From the NCBI GenBank assembly GCA_964551335.1, contig CAZKCO010000031.1, positions 1 to 64,000 of the forward strand: a stretch of 64,000 nt of DNA, in the 5' to 3' direction. Source of the stretch: Tunicatimonas sp964551335 (GTDB taxonomy: Bacteria > Bacteroidota > Bacteroidia > Cytophagales > Cyclobacteriaceae). Position numbers and translations under genes: made by a program. This document shows, piece by piece, positions 1 to 8,421 of this stretch (position 1 is the stretch's first letter; each line of letters starts with the position of its first letter). The notes below the pieces were generated by a model, which ran no database searches, had not been told where the DNA came from, and saw only the letters and a program-made list of their open reading frames with translations.

Positions 1-42
1 TTCATAACCCTGAGGTCACGGGTTCAATTCCCGTCCTCGCTA
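1..42 (+). tRNA. tRNA-Met (CAT anticodon), 3' part only
   Basis: The window opens inside a tRNA. Positions 1-7 read as an anticodon loop with CAT at 3-5. Positions 8-12 are the 3' side of the anticodon stem. The T stem is ACGGG (18-22) with CCCGT (30-34) around a TTCAATT loop, then comes a 7-nt acceptor strand (35-41) and discriminator A42. No CCA is encoded. The CCC at anticodon-stem positions 39-41 is what initiator tRNAs carry, but the acceptor strand ends in T rather than the A72 usual for an initiator. Initiator, elongator and the CAT-bearing tRNA-Ile2 therefore cannot be told apart without the missing 5' half. Confidence 0.85.
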
Positions 43-45
43 CTC

Positions 46-80
46 AAACCGCTTTCTGTTTAACGGGAAGCGGTTTTTTA
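46..80 (+). terminator. intrinsic terminator of the tRNA
   Basis: Perfect 9-bp arms AAACCGCTT (46-54) and AAGCGGTTT (68-76) enclose a 13-nt loop. A run of T follows, starting inside the second arm. It lies 4 nt after the tRNA end. Confidence 0.85.
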
Positions 81-228
81 TTTTCAGAAAATACTACTTC
101 TTACGCAATTTCCAAACTTCCTCAAGATTAAAGTCTATTAGTCAAGCAGTTGACTTTCTCACGTTATCCATAATTCGTACATTCCCGTATGAGTCTATAA
201 CTGCGAACTAAAGTTCTATTACTCTATC

Positions 229-1440
229 ATGTCAACTGTAATTACTTTTCCCAACGCCGATGGCCACCAACTAGCAGCCCGGTTGGAGATGCCCGCTGAT
301 AACAACCCTCACGCCTTTGCTATATTTGCGCATTGTTTCACTTGCAGTAAAAACCTTAACGCCGTAACTCACATTAGCCGAGCACTTACTCAAACTGGTA
401 TGGCTGTTCTTCGCTTCGACTTTACTGGTCTTGGCGAGAGCGAAGGAGATTTTTCTGATACTAACTTCTCCACCAATATTCAAGATCTTGAGGCGGCAGC
501 TTCTTTTTTAGAAAACAACTACTCAGCCCCTAACCTTCTGATTGGCCATTCTTTAGGCGGAGCTGCCGTGCTGATTGCTAGTACCAGAATTGAGACGGTA
601 GAAGCGGTAGTAACCATTGGTGCCCCGGCCGACCCGGAGCATGTTCAGCGATTGATTCAACCCAATATTGAAACTATTGATACTGAAGGGGAAGCCAGCG
701 TTTCGTTAGGAGGGCGAAGTTTCATAATAAAAAAACAGTTTTTGGATGATCTCAAAGATGCTGAGCATAACCACCAAATTGAAAAGATTCACAAACCCCT
801 ACTTATTCTACATTCACCCAACGACCAGAGCGTTGGCATTGAAAATGCTGCTAAAATTTATCAGCAGGCTCATCATCCCAAGTCGTTTATTTCACTAGAT
901 AAAGCCGACCATTTGCTAAGCCGCAAGGAGGACTCACTTTATGTAAGCAGTATAATCTCTACTTGGGTAGAACGATTCATTGTTCCACGTACCCCTACCC
1001 CACTCTCAACCGACCTACAAGTGGTAACTCGCACTCAGCAAAGCTATACTACTGAAATTATGGCCGGTCAACATTCCCTAACTGCCGATGAACCTGAGTC
1101 AGTAGGTGGGTTAGACTTAGGCCCTTCACCCTATGACCTACTTGCTGCCAGCCTGGGAGCCTGTACTGGCATGACCCTCCGGATGTACGCTAACCGCAAG
1201 GAATGGCCTCTAGAGGAAATTATAGTCCACGTTAAACACCAAAAAATTTACGACCAAGACTGTCAGAACTGCGATGATCCAGCCAAGAAGATTGACCACA
1301 TGGAAAGAGTGATTGAGGTCAAGGGAGATTTAAGTTCCGAACAAAGACAGCGACTCAGTGAGATTGCCGATAAATGCCCGGTGCACAAAACTCTTCATGC
1401 CTCAATACAGGTCACCACATCAGTTAAAGAACTTGTCTAA
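229..1440 (+). CDS. bifunctional alpha/beta hydrolase / OsmC-family protein
   Basis: This is a fusion of two enzymes. Residues about 1-250 form an alpha/beta hydrolase with nucleophile elbow GHSLGG (Ser108), a probable acid Asp199 in SPND and His228 in ADH. Residues about 262-403 form an OsmC/Ohr-type domain with its two redox cysteines, Cys312 in GACTGMT and Cys383 in CPVH. OsmC proteins reduce organic peroxides in the cytoplasm through such a cysteine pair. The hydrolase may release or process an acyl substrate, which is inference. No signal peptide is seen. The same fusion is familiar in other bacteria, so it is not a local accident. The gene converges on the helicase gene with a 4-bp overlap of the ends. 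The upstream region shows no clear TAnnTTTG element. Confidence 0.93.
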   Translation: MSTVITFPNADGHQLAARLEMPADNNPHAFAIFAHCFTCSKNLNAVTHISRALTQTGMAVLRFDFTGLGESEGDFSDTNFSTNIQDLEAAASFLENNYSAPNLLIGHSLGGAAVLIASTRIETVEAVVTIGAPADPEHVQRLIQPNIETIDTEGEASVSLGGRSFIIKKQFLDDLKDAEHNHQIEKIHKPLLILHSPNDQSVGIENAAKIYQQAHHPKSFISLDKADHLLSRKEDSLYVSSIISTWVERFIVPRTPTPLSTDLQVVTRTQQSYTTEIMAGQHSLTADEPESVGGLDLGPSPYDLLAASLGACTGMTLRMYANRKEWPLEEIIVHVKHQKIYDQDCQNCDDPAKKIDHMERVIEVKGDLSSEQRQRLSEIADKCPVHKTLHASIQVTTSVKELV

Positions 1441-2651
1441 CCTTTCTTCTTTCCCTTGTAATTACGTTTACGATTATGACCGCTCTTAAAAGACCGCCGT
1501 TTATCCGGTTCATAAGCCGGGGCTTCGCCTAGGTACTCGGGGACTTTTGCTTTGGTGATTGAGGAGCCGATTAGTTTTTCAATGCGGGAGAAAGCACTTT
1601 GCTCGTCGGGCGTAATAAAGGTAAATGCAGCCCCGCGGGCTTCAGCGCGAGCCGTACGACCGATTCGGTGAACGTAGTCTTCCGCATCATGCGGCACATC
1701 GTAGTTAACCACCAATTCAATCCCTTCTACATCAATACCTCTGGACAAAATGTCGGTAGCAACTAAAATATTCAATTGCTTATTCTTAAATCTTCGAAGG
1801 ATATCTTCTCGTTCAGGTTGTTCCAAATCGGAATGAATAGCTGCTACTTCGTAATCAAGCTTTTGAATAATTTTACTTACCTCTTTTACTGTTGTTTTTC
1901 GAGCACAAAACACAATCAGGCTATTTACTTTCTTGGCTTTCAGTAAGTGTTCCAATAAACCTAACTTCTGACGAGCGTGCAAACTAAAAGCGGCCTGGAT
2001 TATCCTTTCCGCTGGCTTAGAAAGGGCAATATTTACTTCTGCCGGCTCATTCATTAGGTCTTTTGCCAAATCTCTAATCTTAGGGGGCATGGTAGCCGAA
2101 AACATCAGCGTTTGCCGCTTTTTGGGCACGTAGTGGGCAATACGCATAATGTCCTCGTAGAAGCCCATGTCTAACATCCGATCAGCCTCATCCAAAATAA
2201 AAAACTTGAGATGCTCCAGATTGACGTAGCCTAGGTTGAGATGGGTAAGTAACTTACCGGGGGTAGCAATCACAATTTCAGTTCCTTGTTTAAGCGCCGC
2301 TTTTTGCTTGTCAAAAGAGGATGCATCTTGCCCTCCATAAACAGTAGTTGAACTGATGGGGGTAAAATAAGAAAACCCTTCGAGTTGTTGATCAATCTGG
2401 GCGGCCAGTTCGCGGGTAGGAGCAATAATTAAGGCTTGAATTCCTTCAGCCTTACGTTGCAGAATGTGATGAATGGTAGGCAAAAGATAAGCGGCCGTTT
2501 TACCGGTGCCGGTTTGAGCGCAGCCAATAATATCACTTCCCGATAAAATAGGCGGAATAGTTTGCTGTTGAACTGGGGTCGGTACCTCAAAACCCATAGA
2601 ATCCAACCCCGAAAGCAGATCCTGGTGAAGTTTAAACTCTTTAAATGTCAA
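1437..2651 (-). CDS. DEAD-box ATP-dependent RNA helicase (RhlE-like)
   Basis: An RNA helicase that uses ATP to unwind or remodel RNA, probably in ribosome assembly or mRNA decay. Motifs are in the expected order: Q-motif region near 25-31, motif I AQTGTGKT (45-52), Ia PTRELA (78-83), II DEAD (154-157), III SAT (185-187) and VI HRIGRTAR (328-335). The last 30 residues are strongly basic (RRSFK, RKRNYKGKKKG), as in RhlE tails that grip RNA. The chosen start is a TTG, because it gives the family's usual MTFxEF opening and no ATG lies nearby. The stop overlaps the end of the convergent hydrolase-OsmC gene. Confidence 0.95.
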   Translation of the reverse strand: MTFKEFKLHQDLLSGLDSMGFEVPTPVQQQTIPPILSGSDIIGCAQTGTGKTAAYLLPTIHHILQRKAEGIQALIIAPTRELAAQIDQQLEGFSYFTPISSTTVYGGQDASSFDKQKAALKQGTEIVIATPGKLLTHLNLGYVNLEHLKFFILDEADRMLDMGFYEDIMRIAHYVPKKRQTLMFSATMPPKIRDLAKDLMNEPAEVNIALSKPAERIIQAAFSLHARQKLGLLEHLLKAKKVNSLIVFCARKTTVKEVSKIIQKLDYEVAAIHSDLEQPEREDILRRFKNKQLNILVATDILSRGIDVEGIELVVNYDVPHDAEDYVHRIGRTARAEARGAAFTFITPDEQSAFSRIEKLIGSSITKAKVPEYLGEAPAYEPDKRRSFKSGHNRKRNYKGKKKG

Positions 2652-2694
2652 TGTGGCTAGTATTAGGTAGCTGGAATAATTCTTGCATAATTAC

Positions 2695-2731
2695 AAAAAA
2701 AAATGGTCGATTGTTTAATTAACAACCGACC
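2695..2731 (-). terminator. intrinsic terminator after the TerB-like gene
   Basis: Read on the minus strand, 12-nt arms (2731-2720 and 2715-2704) pair with one G-T wobble and are followed by nine T (2703-2695). It lies about 40 nt beyond the stop of the gene at 2771-3211 and before the helicase gene, so the two are probably separate transcripts. Confidence 0.85.
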
Positions 2732-2770
2732 AAAGGTTTGGGAAAATAAAATTCTACGCAAAATATTAGT

Positions 2771-3211
2771 TTATTTTCGTTCTTGAGCCATTCTCAGCAA
2801 CCGGGCGATTACTACATCACTGGGTAGCTCTTGCTCTCTTGATTCAGGAATAGCTATTACCATATCATCAACAAATTCGGGCCGAAGATTGAGTCGCTGA
2901 GCGTATTTTTTACAGATTTCCAGCTCTTTATCGTGAATTACCCCATCCATCATCATCATGTTCACTAGCTGATACAAATGTTCAAAGCGTTGCTGATCTC
3001 GATGAGGAGCTTCATAGTCGATTGACTCAGGATTATCTTTAATAGATTTTAATTCGGCCTCGGATATTTTAAACCTTCCTGCCAGCGATAATAGATAATC
3101 TACTTCTAAGGTGTCAAATTCCCCATCAGAATAGGCCACCTCAATTAGATTTCTGATGTGGCCTTTGGCTAATTTCTTTTTCCGTCCGGTAAATAGATCT
3201 AACAGCTCCAT
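2771..3211 (-). CDS. TerB-like (tellurite-resistance/DjlA-type) protein
   Basis: A 146-residue acidic helical protein. The two blocks LIEVAYSDGEFDTLEVDYL (about 22-40) and LVNMMMMDGVIHDKELEICKKYA (about 82-104) are the paired metal-binding-like helical hairpins of the TerB fold, each with an acidic D-G-x-(F/I) turn. TerB domains occur alone or in DjlA-type proteins, and their biochemical role is not settled. There is no signal peptide or membrane segment, so it is cytoplasmic. A basic KKKLAK patch sits near the N terminus. It has its own terminator downstream. The partner or pathway cannot be read from the neighbours. Confidence 0.75.
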   Translation of the reverse strand: MELLDLFTGRKKKLAKGHIRNLIEVAYSDGEFDTLEVDYLLSLAGRFKISEAELKSIKDNPESIDYEAPHRDQQRFEHLYQLVNMMMMDGVIHDKELEICKKYAQRLNLRPEFVDDMVIAIPESREQELPSDVVIARLLRMAQERK

Positions 3212-3587
3212 GAAAATAAATTAACTAACAATTATATTTTTCTAAGATAAACTTAGTAAAAGAATTAGCATCTTCATAATATATATGAGATATCCAAGGC
3301 AGGTTAAGAACTGCTTTTACGTAAGTTTTTCCTGCTAATAAGAAAAATAGCTAACCATTTCATGATCAAAAGTCTACTAAGCCAGGTAATACAAGGAAAG
3401 AGTTGCGACCATTTAAGAAATCTAACGATTTACTAGATATTAATTGATTATCAACAAATTACGCAAAAATGATTTTGTAGTGGTAAAGATATTATCTTAG
3501 AATATTATACTAAAACTGATAGTTTACACAGATTTGCTTACACGGCAGACAATACCAGGTTAATAAAATTTTCCTCCAGACGATTCC

Positions 3588-3634
3588 GTTTATTAGATAT
3601 GTACTATATCTGTATTATTCTAATAAACTTTTTT
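3588..3634 (+). terminator. orphan intrinsic terminator
   Basis: Perfect arms GTTTATTAG (3588-3596) and CTAATAAAC (3620-3628) are followed directly by TTTTTT (3629-3634). The loop holds a second small hairpin (ATAT/ATAT). There is no T run on the other side, so it works only for plus-strand transcription. No plus-strand CDS ends upstream in the 376 bp back to the divergent TerB-like gene. Confidence 0.75.
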
Positions 3635-3717
3635 ACCCATTTAGTACTTTTCACATACTGCAGCTTCGGTACTAAACAATCCCTTGTAGTTCAGTATTAC
3701 TTCTACAATAGATTAAT

Positions 3718-3725
3718 TACCTTTG
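3718..3725 (+). promoter_or_regulatory. possible ffh promoter -7 element
   Basis: TACCTTTG matches the Bacteroidota -7 consensus TAnnTTTG and would place a start site about 44 nt before the ffh ATG. No TTG lies at the usual 17-21 nt upstream (the nearest is 31 nt away), so the promoter is only half supported. Confidence 0.35.
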
Positions 3726-3772
3726 GCAGTTTATTGCTAGTCACCAAGAAAGTTTTTTAATAGTTCAAATCT

Positions 3773-5098
3773 ATGTTTGATAATTTAAGTACGCGCCTGG
3801 ATCAGGCCTTTAAAACGCTGAAAGGTCAGGGACAAATTACCGAAATCAACGTTGCTACCACTGTTAAGGAGATTCGTCGCGCCCTGATTGATGCCGACGT
3901 TAATTATAAAGTTGCCAAGCAGGTCACTGATAAAATAAAAGAAGAAGCGCTAGGGCGCGATGTACTAATTGCTGTTTCGCCAGGACAGTTACTTACCAAA
4001 ATTGTAGAAGAGGAGCTAGCCGAACTCATGGGTGGAAGTAAGGTCGGCGTAAATATTTCGGGTGAGCCAGCCGTAGTTCTCATTGCTGGATTACAAGGTT
4101 CGGGTAAGACTACCTTCTCCGGAAAGTTTGCTAATTACCTAAAAAAGCAGGGTCGAAATGTGCTGCTTACTGCCTGTGACGTATACCGCCCCGCAGCTAT
4201 TGACCAGTTAAAAGTCTTGGGTGAGCAGGTGGGTGTAGACGTGTATGCTGAACCTGAAAATAAAAACCCACTTGAAATTGCTAAAAATGCTATTAAACAC
4301 GCCCAGCAGCAGAACCATAAAATTGTAATTGTTGACACTGCTGGACGTTTAGCCATCGACGAAGCAATGATGGTTGAAATTTCGTCGCTTAAGGAGACTC
4401 TTAATCCTAGCGAAACATTATTTGTTGTTGATGCCATGACCGGGCAAGACGCAGTGAATACCGCCAAGGCTTTCAATGAACGGTTGAATTTTGATGGAGT
4501 AGTTCTCACCAAACTAGACGGTGATACCCGCGGAGGGGCCGCCCTTTCTATTAAAACGGTTGTTGAAAAGCCCATCAAATTTGTGAGTAACGGTGAAAAG
4601 ATGGATGCCCTAGATGTATTCTATCCTGACCGCATGGCTCGCCGGATTTTGGATATGGGTGACGTTACCACTTTAGTAGAGAAAGCCCAACAAGTCTTTG
4701 ATGAGGAAGAAGCTGCCCGACTAAGTAAGAAAATTCGAAAAAACCAATTCGATTTTAACGACTTCCTATCTCAGCTTCAGCAAATTAAGAAAATGGGTAA
4801 TATAAAGGACCTATTAGGTATGCTTCCCGGGATGGGGAAAGCTATCAAGGATCTTGACGTGGACGACGATTCGTTCAAGCCTATTGAGGCCATTATCCGA
4901 TCGATGACCCCTCAAGAACGTGAAACTCCTGACGTTATTAATGGCAGCCGAAAACGTCGGATTGCCAAAGGAAGCGGAACAAATGTTCAAGAAGTAAACA
5001 ACCTGCTGAAGCAGTTTTCAGAAATGCGAAAGATGATGAAGAAAATGAATAAGATGACGGGAAAGCGAGGTATGGCCAACATTAATCCCTTTGCATAG
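3773..5098 (+). CDS. ffh: signal recognition particle protein Ffh (SRP54)
   Basis: The GTPase of the signal recognition particle. It binds signal sequences of nascent inner-membrane proteins and delivers ribosomes to FtsY and SecYEG. An N-terminal helical bundle (1-90) precedes the G domain with P-loop GLQGSGKTT (106-114), DTAGR (188-192) and TKLDGD (246-251). The methionine-rich M domain runs from about 300 to 435 with GMLPGMGK and the RNA-binding GSGTNVQEVNNLL segment. The length of 441 residues is normal. Its RNA partner is encoded at 38971-39053. The gene converges on pdhB across a repeat-rich spacer. Confidence 0.98.
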   Translation: MFDNLSTRLDQAFKTLKGQGQITEINVATTVKEIRRALIDADVNYKVAKQVTDKIKEEALGRDVLIAVSPGQLLTKIVEEELAELMGGSKVGVNISGEPAVVLIAGLQGSGKTTFSGKFANYLKKQGRNVLLTACDVYRPAAIDQLKVLGEQVGVDVYAEPENKNPLEIAKNAIKHAQQQNHKIVIVDTAGRLAIDEAMMVEISSLKETLNPSETLFVVDAMTGQDAVNTAKAFNERLNFDGVVLTKLDGDTRGGAALSIKTVVEKPIKFVSNGEKMDALDVFYPDRMARRILDMGDVTTLVEKAQQVFDEEEAARLSKKIRKNQFDFNDFLSQLQQIKKMGNIKDLLGMLPGMGKAIKDLDVDDDSFKPIEAIIRSMTPQERETPDVINGSRKRRIAKGSGTNVQEVNNLLKQFSEMRKMMKKMNKMTGKRGMANINPFA

Positions 5099-5190
5099 GT
5101 GTTAATGATTGATTGGTAGAGTGAGTGAATGACTTCCAAAATTGATATTCTTTCATTCACTCATTCTCTTTCTCTGCGTTCTATCATTCA
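5099..5190. repeat. tetrad-periodic inverted repeat between the ffh and pdhB stop codons
   Basis: The spacer between the two convergent stop codons is made almost wholly of 4-bp words: nTGA-type on the left (about 5104-5132) and the complementary TCAn-type on the right (about 5153-5190). The arms 5118-5132 and 5153-5169 pair with few mismatches around a 20-nt loop. A pyrimidine-rich stretch follows, but no clean T run. It could act as a bidirectional transcription end. It is grouped with the heptad tracts near 23, 33, 34, 38 and 39 kb. Confidence 0.7.
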
Positions 5191-6174
5191 TTAGCTCACA
5201 TAAAGTACGTCTTTACAAGCTTGCAGCGTCTTTTGTGTATTGGGTAGAATAGCTTCTATTAGCGTAGGAGCATAGTGCAGCGAGGTATCCCAGTTGTTAA
5301 TTCTGCGGATAGGCGCATCAAGATAATCAAAAGCGTGGCGTTGAATGTGGTAGGTAAGCTCAGTAGAAATATTTCCTAGCGGCCAAGCCTCCTCAACAAT
5401 TACTAAACGATTGGTCTTTTTCACCGAGTTAACTACCGCTTCGTAGTCAATGGGGCGAATGGTACGAAGGTCGATCACTTCAGCTGAATAATTATCTTTC
5501 TGAAGTTCATCTGCCGTTTCCAGCGCAATTTTCATCATCTTGCCGAAGGATACGATGGTTACATCACTACCTTCCCGCACCAGGTCGGCCTTCCCAATTG
5601 GTATCAGTAAATCGTCATCTTCCGGCACTTCGCCCTTATCGCTATACATTAATTCAGATTCCATGAAAATCACCGGATCTTCATCCCGAACCGAAGATTT
5701 TAGTAAACCTTTAGCATCTTTTGGGTTACTAGGGACTACTACTTTCAGACCGGGAGTATTGGCGTACCAATTATCGAAATTCTGTGAATGCTGCTGCCCG
5801 AGCTGCCCAGCATTTCCGGTAGGACCCCGGAAAACAATTGGGGCGTGGTATTGACCACCCGACATTGAAAGAATTTTAGCAGCACCATTGATAATTTGAT
5901 CAATAGCAACTAATGAAAAGTTGAAGGTCATAAACTCTACAATAGGCCGTAGGCCATTCATCGCGGCTCCAATTCCAATTCCGGTAAAAGCTAACTCAGA
6001 AATAGGAGTATCTATTACTCGTTTGGCTCCAAACTCATCCAGCATACCCTGACTTACTTTGTAAGCACCGTTATATTCAGCTACCTCTTCACCAATTAAA
6101 AATACGTTTTCATCACGACGCATCTCTTCGCTCATTGCCTCATTTAGGGCTTCACGAAACTGAATTTCTCTCAT
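5191..6174 (-). CDS. pdhB: pyruvate dehydrogenase E1 component, beta subunit
   Basis: The beta chain of the thiamine-diphosphate-dependent alpha2beta2 E1 that decarboxylates pyruvate and acetylates E2 lipoate. The protein opens with the family's REALNEAMSEEM helix. The cofactor-loop GEEVAEYNGAYKVS, the conserved FRGPTGNAGQLGQQHSQ segment and EAWPLGNISTEL near the C terminus are all intact. The length of 327 residues is standard. The alpha subunit and E2 are not adjacent, which is common in Bacteroidota. Branched-chain 2-oxoacid E1 beta is the main alternative, but the segments fit pyruvate E1 better. Confidence 0.95.
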   Translation of the reverse strand: MREIQFREALNEAMSEEMRRDENVFLIGEEVAEYNGAYKVSQGMLDEFGAKRVIDTPISELAFTGIGIGAAMNGLRPIVEFMTFNFSLVAIDQIINGAAKILSMSGGQYHAPIVFRGPTGNAGQLGQQHSQNFDNWYANTPGLKVVVPSNPKDAKGLLKSSVRDEDPVIFMESELMYSDKGEVPEDDDLLIPIGKADLVREGSDVTIVSFGKMMKIALETADELQKDNYSAEVIDLRTIRPIDYEAVVNSVKKTNRLVIVEEAWPLGNISTELTYHIQRHAFDYLDAPIRRINNWDTSLHYAPTLIEAILPNTQKTLQACKDVLYVS

Positions 6175-6211
6175 AGCTACAAGTTATCTATTTATTTAGG
6201 CTAGTTGGTGT

Positions 6212-6243
6212 AAAAAAAAGCCCTCCTCGAGGGAGGAAGGCTT
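6212..6243 (-). terminator. intrinsic terminator after the OmpA/TPR lipoprotein gene
   Basis: Read on the minus strand, a GC-rich hairpin (AAGCC...TCCTCC with GGAGG...GCTT) is followed by eight T (6219-6212). It ends the transcript of the gene at 6265-8064 before pdhB. Confidence 0.85.
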
Positions 6244-6264
6244 ATATCGTAATCAAATTCAAAA

Positions 6265-8064
6265 TTATTGCAATGCGCTTCGGAAAGCTTCTGACTCTTG
6301 GTAATTGTCAAAAACCAAGTCGCTCAATGCTCGCTCACGAAGGCTAGGATCATCTTGCACAGCGGCGCTAAGAGCTTCGTTCATAGCACTCTCATTTTGC
6401 AAGTATGCGTTAGCAATAGCAACTCCGTAGTGAGCCTTAGCCATTCCATCTTCCATACCTAGGGCTTCCTCAAAGCTGGTAATGGCGTTTTCGTAATTAT
6501 CGGTAAGCACTTGTGCCAGTCCGAGATTAAATAGATTCTGAGCGCTCTCATCCGCATTAGAAAGCGATGAAACTGCTTCCTGGTATTCTCCATTCATAAT
6601 TTGAATGGCTCCCTGAATACCACTCATGCCAGCGCGAGAGTTAGGATCAGAAGGCTGCATACCCGTGGCGGCCTCAATTTCTTGCTTAGCCCGATCGGAA
6701 TCTCCGCGTACTGCGTAGATAATTGCCATATTCGCGTGAGCTTCGGCGTTATCTTGCATACGAGCTGATTGTTCTAAGTTAGATAAAGCATCATCCAACA
6801 TGCTGTTCATTTCAGATTCACTAGCGTCCATTGCCTTGGCAATCTGAACGGCAGCTAAGTTGTTACGAGCTTGCCAGCTATCGTAATTTTCAACAGCAGC
6901 TTCGTAGATACTCTCTTTTTCATCCAAACTAGGAGTTAGAGTGGCAGCATACAACAGTTCTTCTTGGGAAAGAGAATCAGCGCTATAGTTACCATTAGCA
7001 ATCTCCCGGGCAAAGCTGGACATTTGAGAATCAGTTTTCTTATCTAAAACCGTAAGAATCTCGGTTTGAGCAGTACGTAAACCAGGGTAAACGTCGGCAA
7101 ATACCTGTCGGTAAGTAGGTAGTTGCTGAAGACGATCTTCCTTCTCTTCAAAAGAACCAGGTCCATTAATAATATTAACATACTCCTGCTTTTCGCTGGA
7201 TGAAATACCATCGTAGTTCTGTAGTGAATCGCGGAACTGTCCCCAATCTTCAACCACCGGCTTTAAGATGAACTCAATTTCTTCAGCCGCGCCTTGGTAA
7301 TCATAGCGATCCATTTGCTCCTGATAGTACTCTTCAATACGAGCAGCACGATCTTCAGAAAGATTGGCATTGACTCTTTCAGGACCTTCAGGTGAGTGGG
7401 TACCGGTAATCGTAACCGAACGAGTTACATTCTTTTCAGCAATGAAGTTGCTGAAACGATCACCACGATCACTGCGTATTTCAGAACGGCGTAGCACTGA
7501 GCTTCCCTGAGGAAAGAAGAAATTAATGTTGGTTGGTATTAGCTCTTCCTGGTTATTGTAGCCATGGTCTCCGTAGGCAACAAATCGGGGAGCCTCTACC
7601 AGCTTTTGAGTTACCACCAATCCTTCGGCCACTTGCATTTCAGGAGTTTCAGCGGTTTTATCAGAAGTAGGTTCAGAAGCAACTCCCTGTACCATCAACA
7701 TGCCGTTATCCATAGCCTCGCCAGTGTAATCAAAAGAAAACTCCTGGCTTTGCTCAGGCTGTTGTTCGGCACCGTTAGGGAAATCAGCCGCCCGGAACTC
7801 AATGCTGCCAACATCTACCCGCTCATCACCATATTGGTAAAAAGTATTAACGGTGTAAATTTTGTCTTTCTTCAGCATTTTGACCGGCAACTGGGCGCTC
7901 ATAGTGAAACTTACGGTATTCCCTTGCAATTCAAGGGGAGATGGCTCAACGGTAAGCTGTTGCTCTTCGGCCATCTTGACCATTTTTTTCAGTGAGTTAC
8001 ATCCTGTGAAAATTAGGAAGTTGAAAAGTATGGTACTCAGTAGTAGTGTCTTGAGTTTATTCAT
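6265..8064 (-). CDS. OmpA-like / TPR outer-membrane lipoprotein
   Basis: A 599-residue lipoprotein. A hydrophobic signal ends in lipobox FTGC with Cys22. Residues about 30-160 look like a beta-rich domain. Residues about 175-245 resemble the OmpA peptidoglycan-binding fold, with FFPQGSSVLRRSE, ITGTHSPEGPERVNANLSEDRAARIEEYY and the typical asparagine and arginine. Residues about 360-599 are tetratricopeptide repeats (for example AEAHANMAIIYAVRGD, QNLFNLGLAQVLTDNYENAI). It is likely anchored at the outer membrane as a cell-envelope scaffold, but no partner is indicated. Upstream, TATTTTCG at 8100-8093 (minus) with a TTG 20 nt further on is a plausible promoter with one mismatch. It has its own terminator. 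Confidence 0.8.
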   Translation of the reverse strand: MNKLKTLLLSTILFNFLIFTGCNSLKKMVKMAEEQQLTVEPSPLELQGNTVSFTMSAQLPVKMLKKDKIYTVNTFYQYGDERVDVGSIEFRAADFPNGAEQQPEQSQEFSFDYTGEAMDNGMLMVQGVASEPTSDKTAETPEMQVAEGLVVTQKLVEAPRFVAYGDHGYNNQEELIPTNINFFFPQGSSVLRRSEIRSDRGDRFSNFIAEKNVTRSVTITGTHSPEGPERVNANLSEDRAARIEEYYQEQMDRYDYQGAAEEIEFILKPVVEDWGQFRDSLQNYDGISSSEKQEYVNIINGPGSFEEKEDRLQQLPTYRQVFADVYPGLRTAQTEILTVLDKKTDSQMSSFAREIANGNYSADSLSQEELLYAATLTPSLDEKESIYEAAVENYDSWQARNNLAAVQIAKAMDASESEMNSMLDDALSNLEQSARMQDNAEAHANMAIIYAVRGDSDRAKQEIEAATGMQPSDPNSRAGMSGIQGAIQIMNGEYQEAVSSLSNADESAQNLFNLGLAQVLTDNYENAITSFEEALGMEDGMAKAHYGVAIANAYLQNESAMNEALSAAVQDDPSLRERALSDLVFDNYQESEAFRSALQ

Positions 8065-8202
8065 GAGATAAAAATTTGGTTAGTCGACGTCGCGAAAATA
8101 GAATGATATTAACAATATTACAATTATGATGAAAAAATAGTTAATTTCTGCCTTTATGAACCGATTTAGAACAATATTTGTTCGGTCCGAGTTTAAAAGA
8201 AT

Positions 8203-8421
8203 ATGAGAAAAATACAGTATTTTTTGGAAAAACAGGCCTTTGGGGTCTGTACTAAAATTGGTAGCAAGATGGATATTCCCACGGCTACTATTCGCATGTA
8301 TTTTATTTATGCCTCATTTTTAACCTTTGGTTCTCCTATCCTTTTGTATCTAGGTATTGCTTTTTGGATGAACCTTCGTCATCATCTGAGGAAAAGTCGA
8401 AATCCCATTTGGTACTACTAA
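8203..8421 (+). CDS. small PspC-domain membrane protein
   Basis: A 72-residue PspC-like protein: an N-terminal amphipathic part (QAFGVCTKIGSKMDIPTATIR), then one membrane segment IRMYFIYASFLTFGSPILLYLGIAFWM, then a basic tail ending NPIWYY. PspC domains sense or respond to membrane stress, and this stand-alone short form is common in Cytophagales. No pspA or pspB gene is nearby. Its last 86 bp overlap the 3' end of the convergent glycosyltransferase gene. The conserved-looking basic tail and aromatic end argue that the full length is real. Confidence 0.75.
   Translation: MRKIQYFLEKQAFGVCTKIGSKMDIPTATIRMYFIYASFLTFGSPILLYLGIAFWMNLRHHLRKSRNPIWYY

Larger units (their letters stand above)
3212..3772. 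other. 561-bp AT-rich intergenic region with an orphan terminator
   Basis: This is a divergent spacer between the TerB-like gene and ffh. It is AT-rich with no credible ORF. A perfect plus-strand terminator lies at 3588-3634 with no gene before it, and a possible ffh promoter lies at 3718. A small palindrome (CTAAG, ATAAA, CTTAG) lies near 3242-3256. Nothing else in it is recognised. Confidence 0.6.

Noticed and set aside
7564..7995. 143-residue antisense ORF inside the OmpA/TPR gene
   Set aside because: It is a shadow of the lipoprotein gene in another frame, with no domain or start context.
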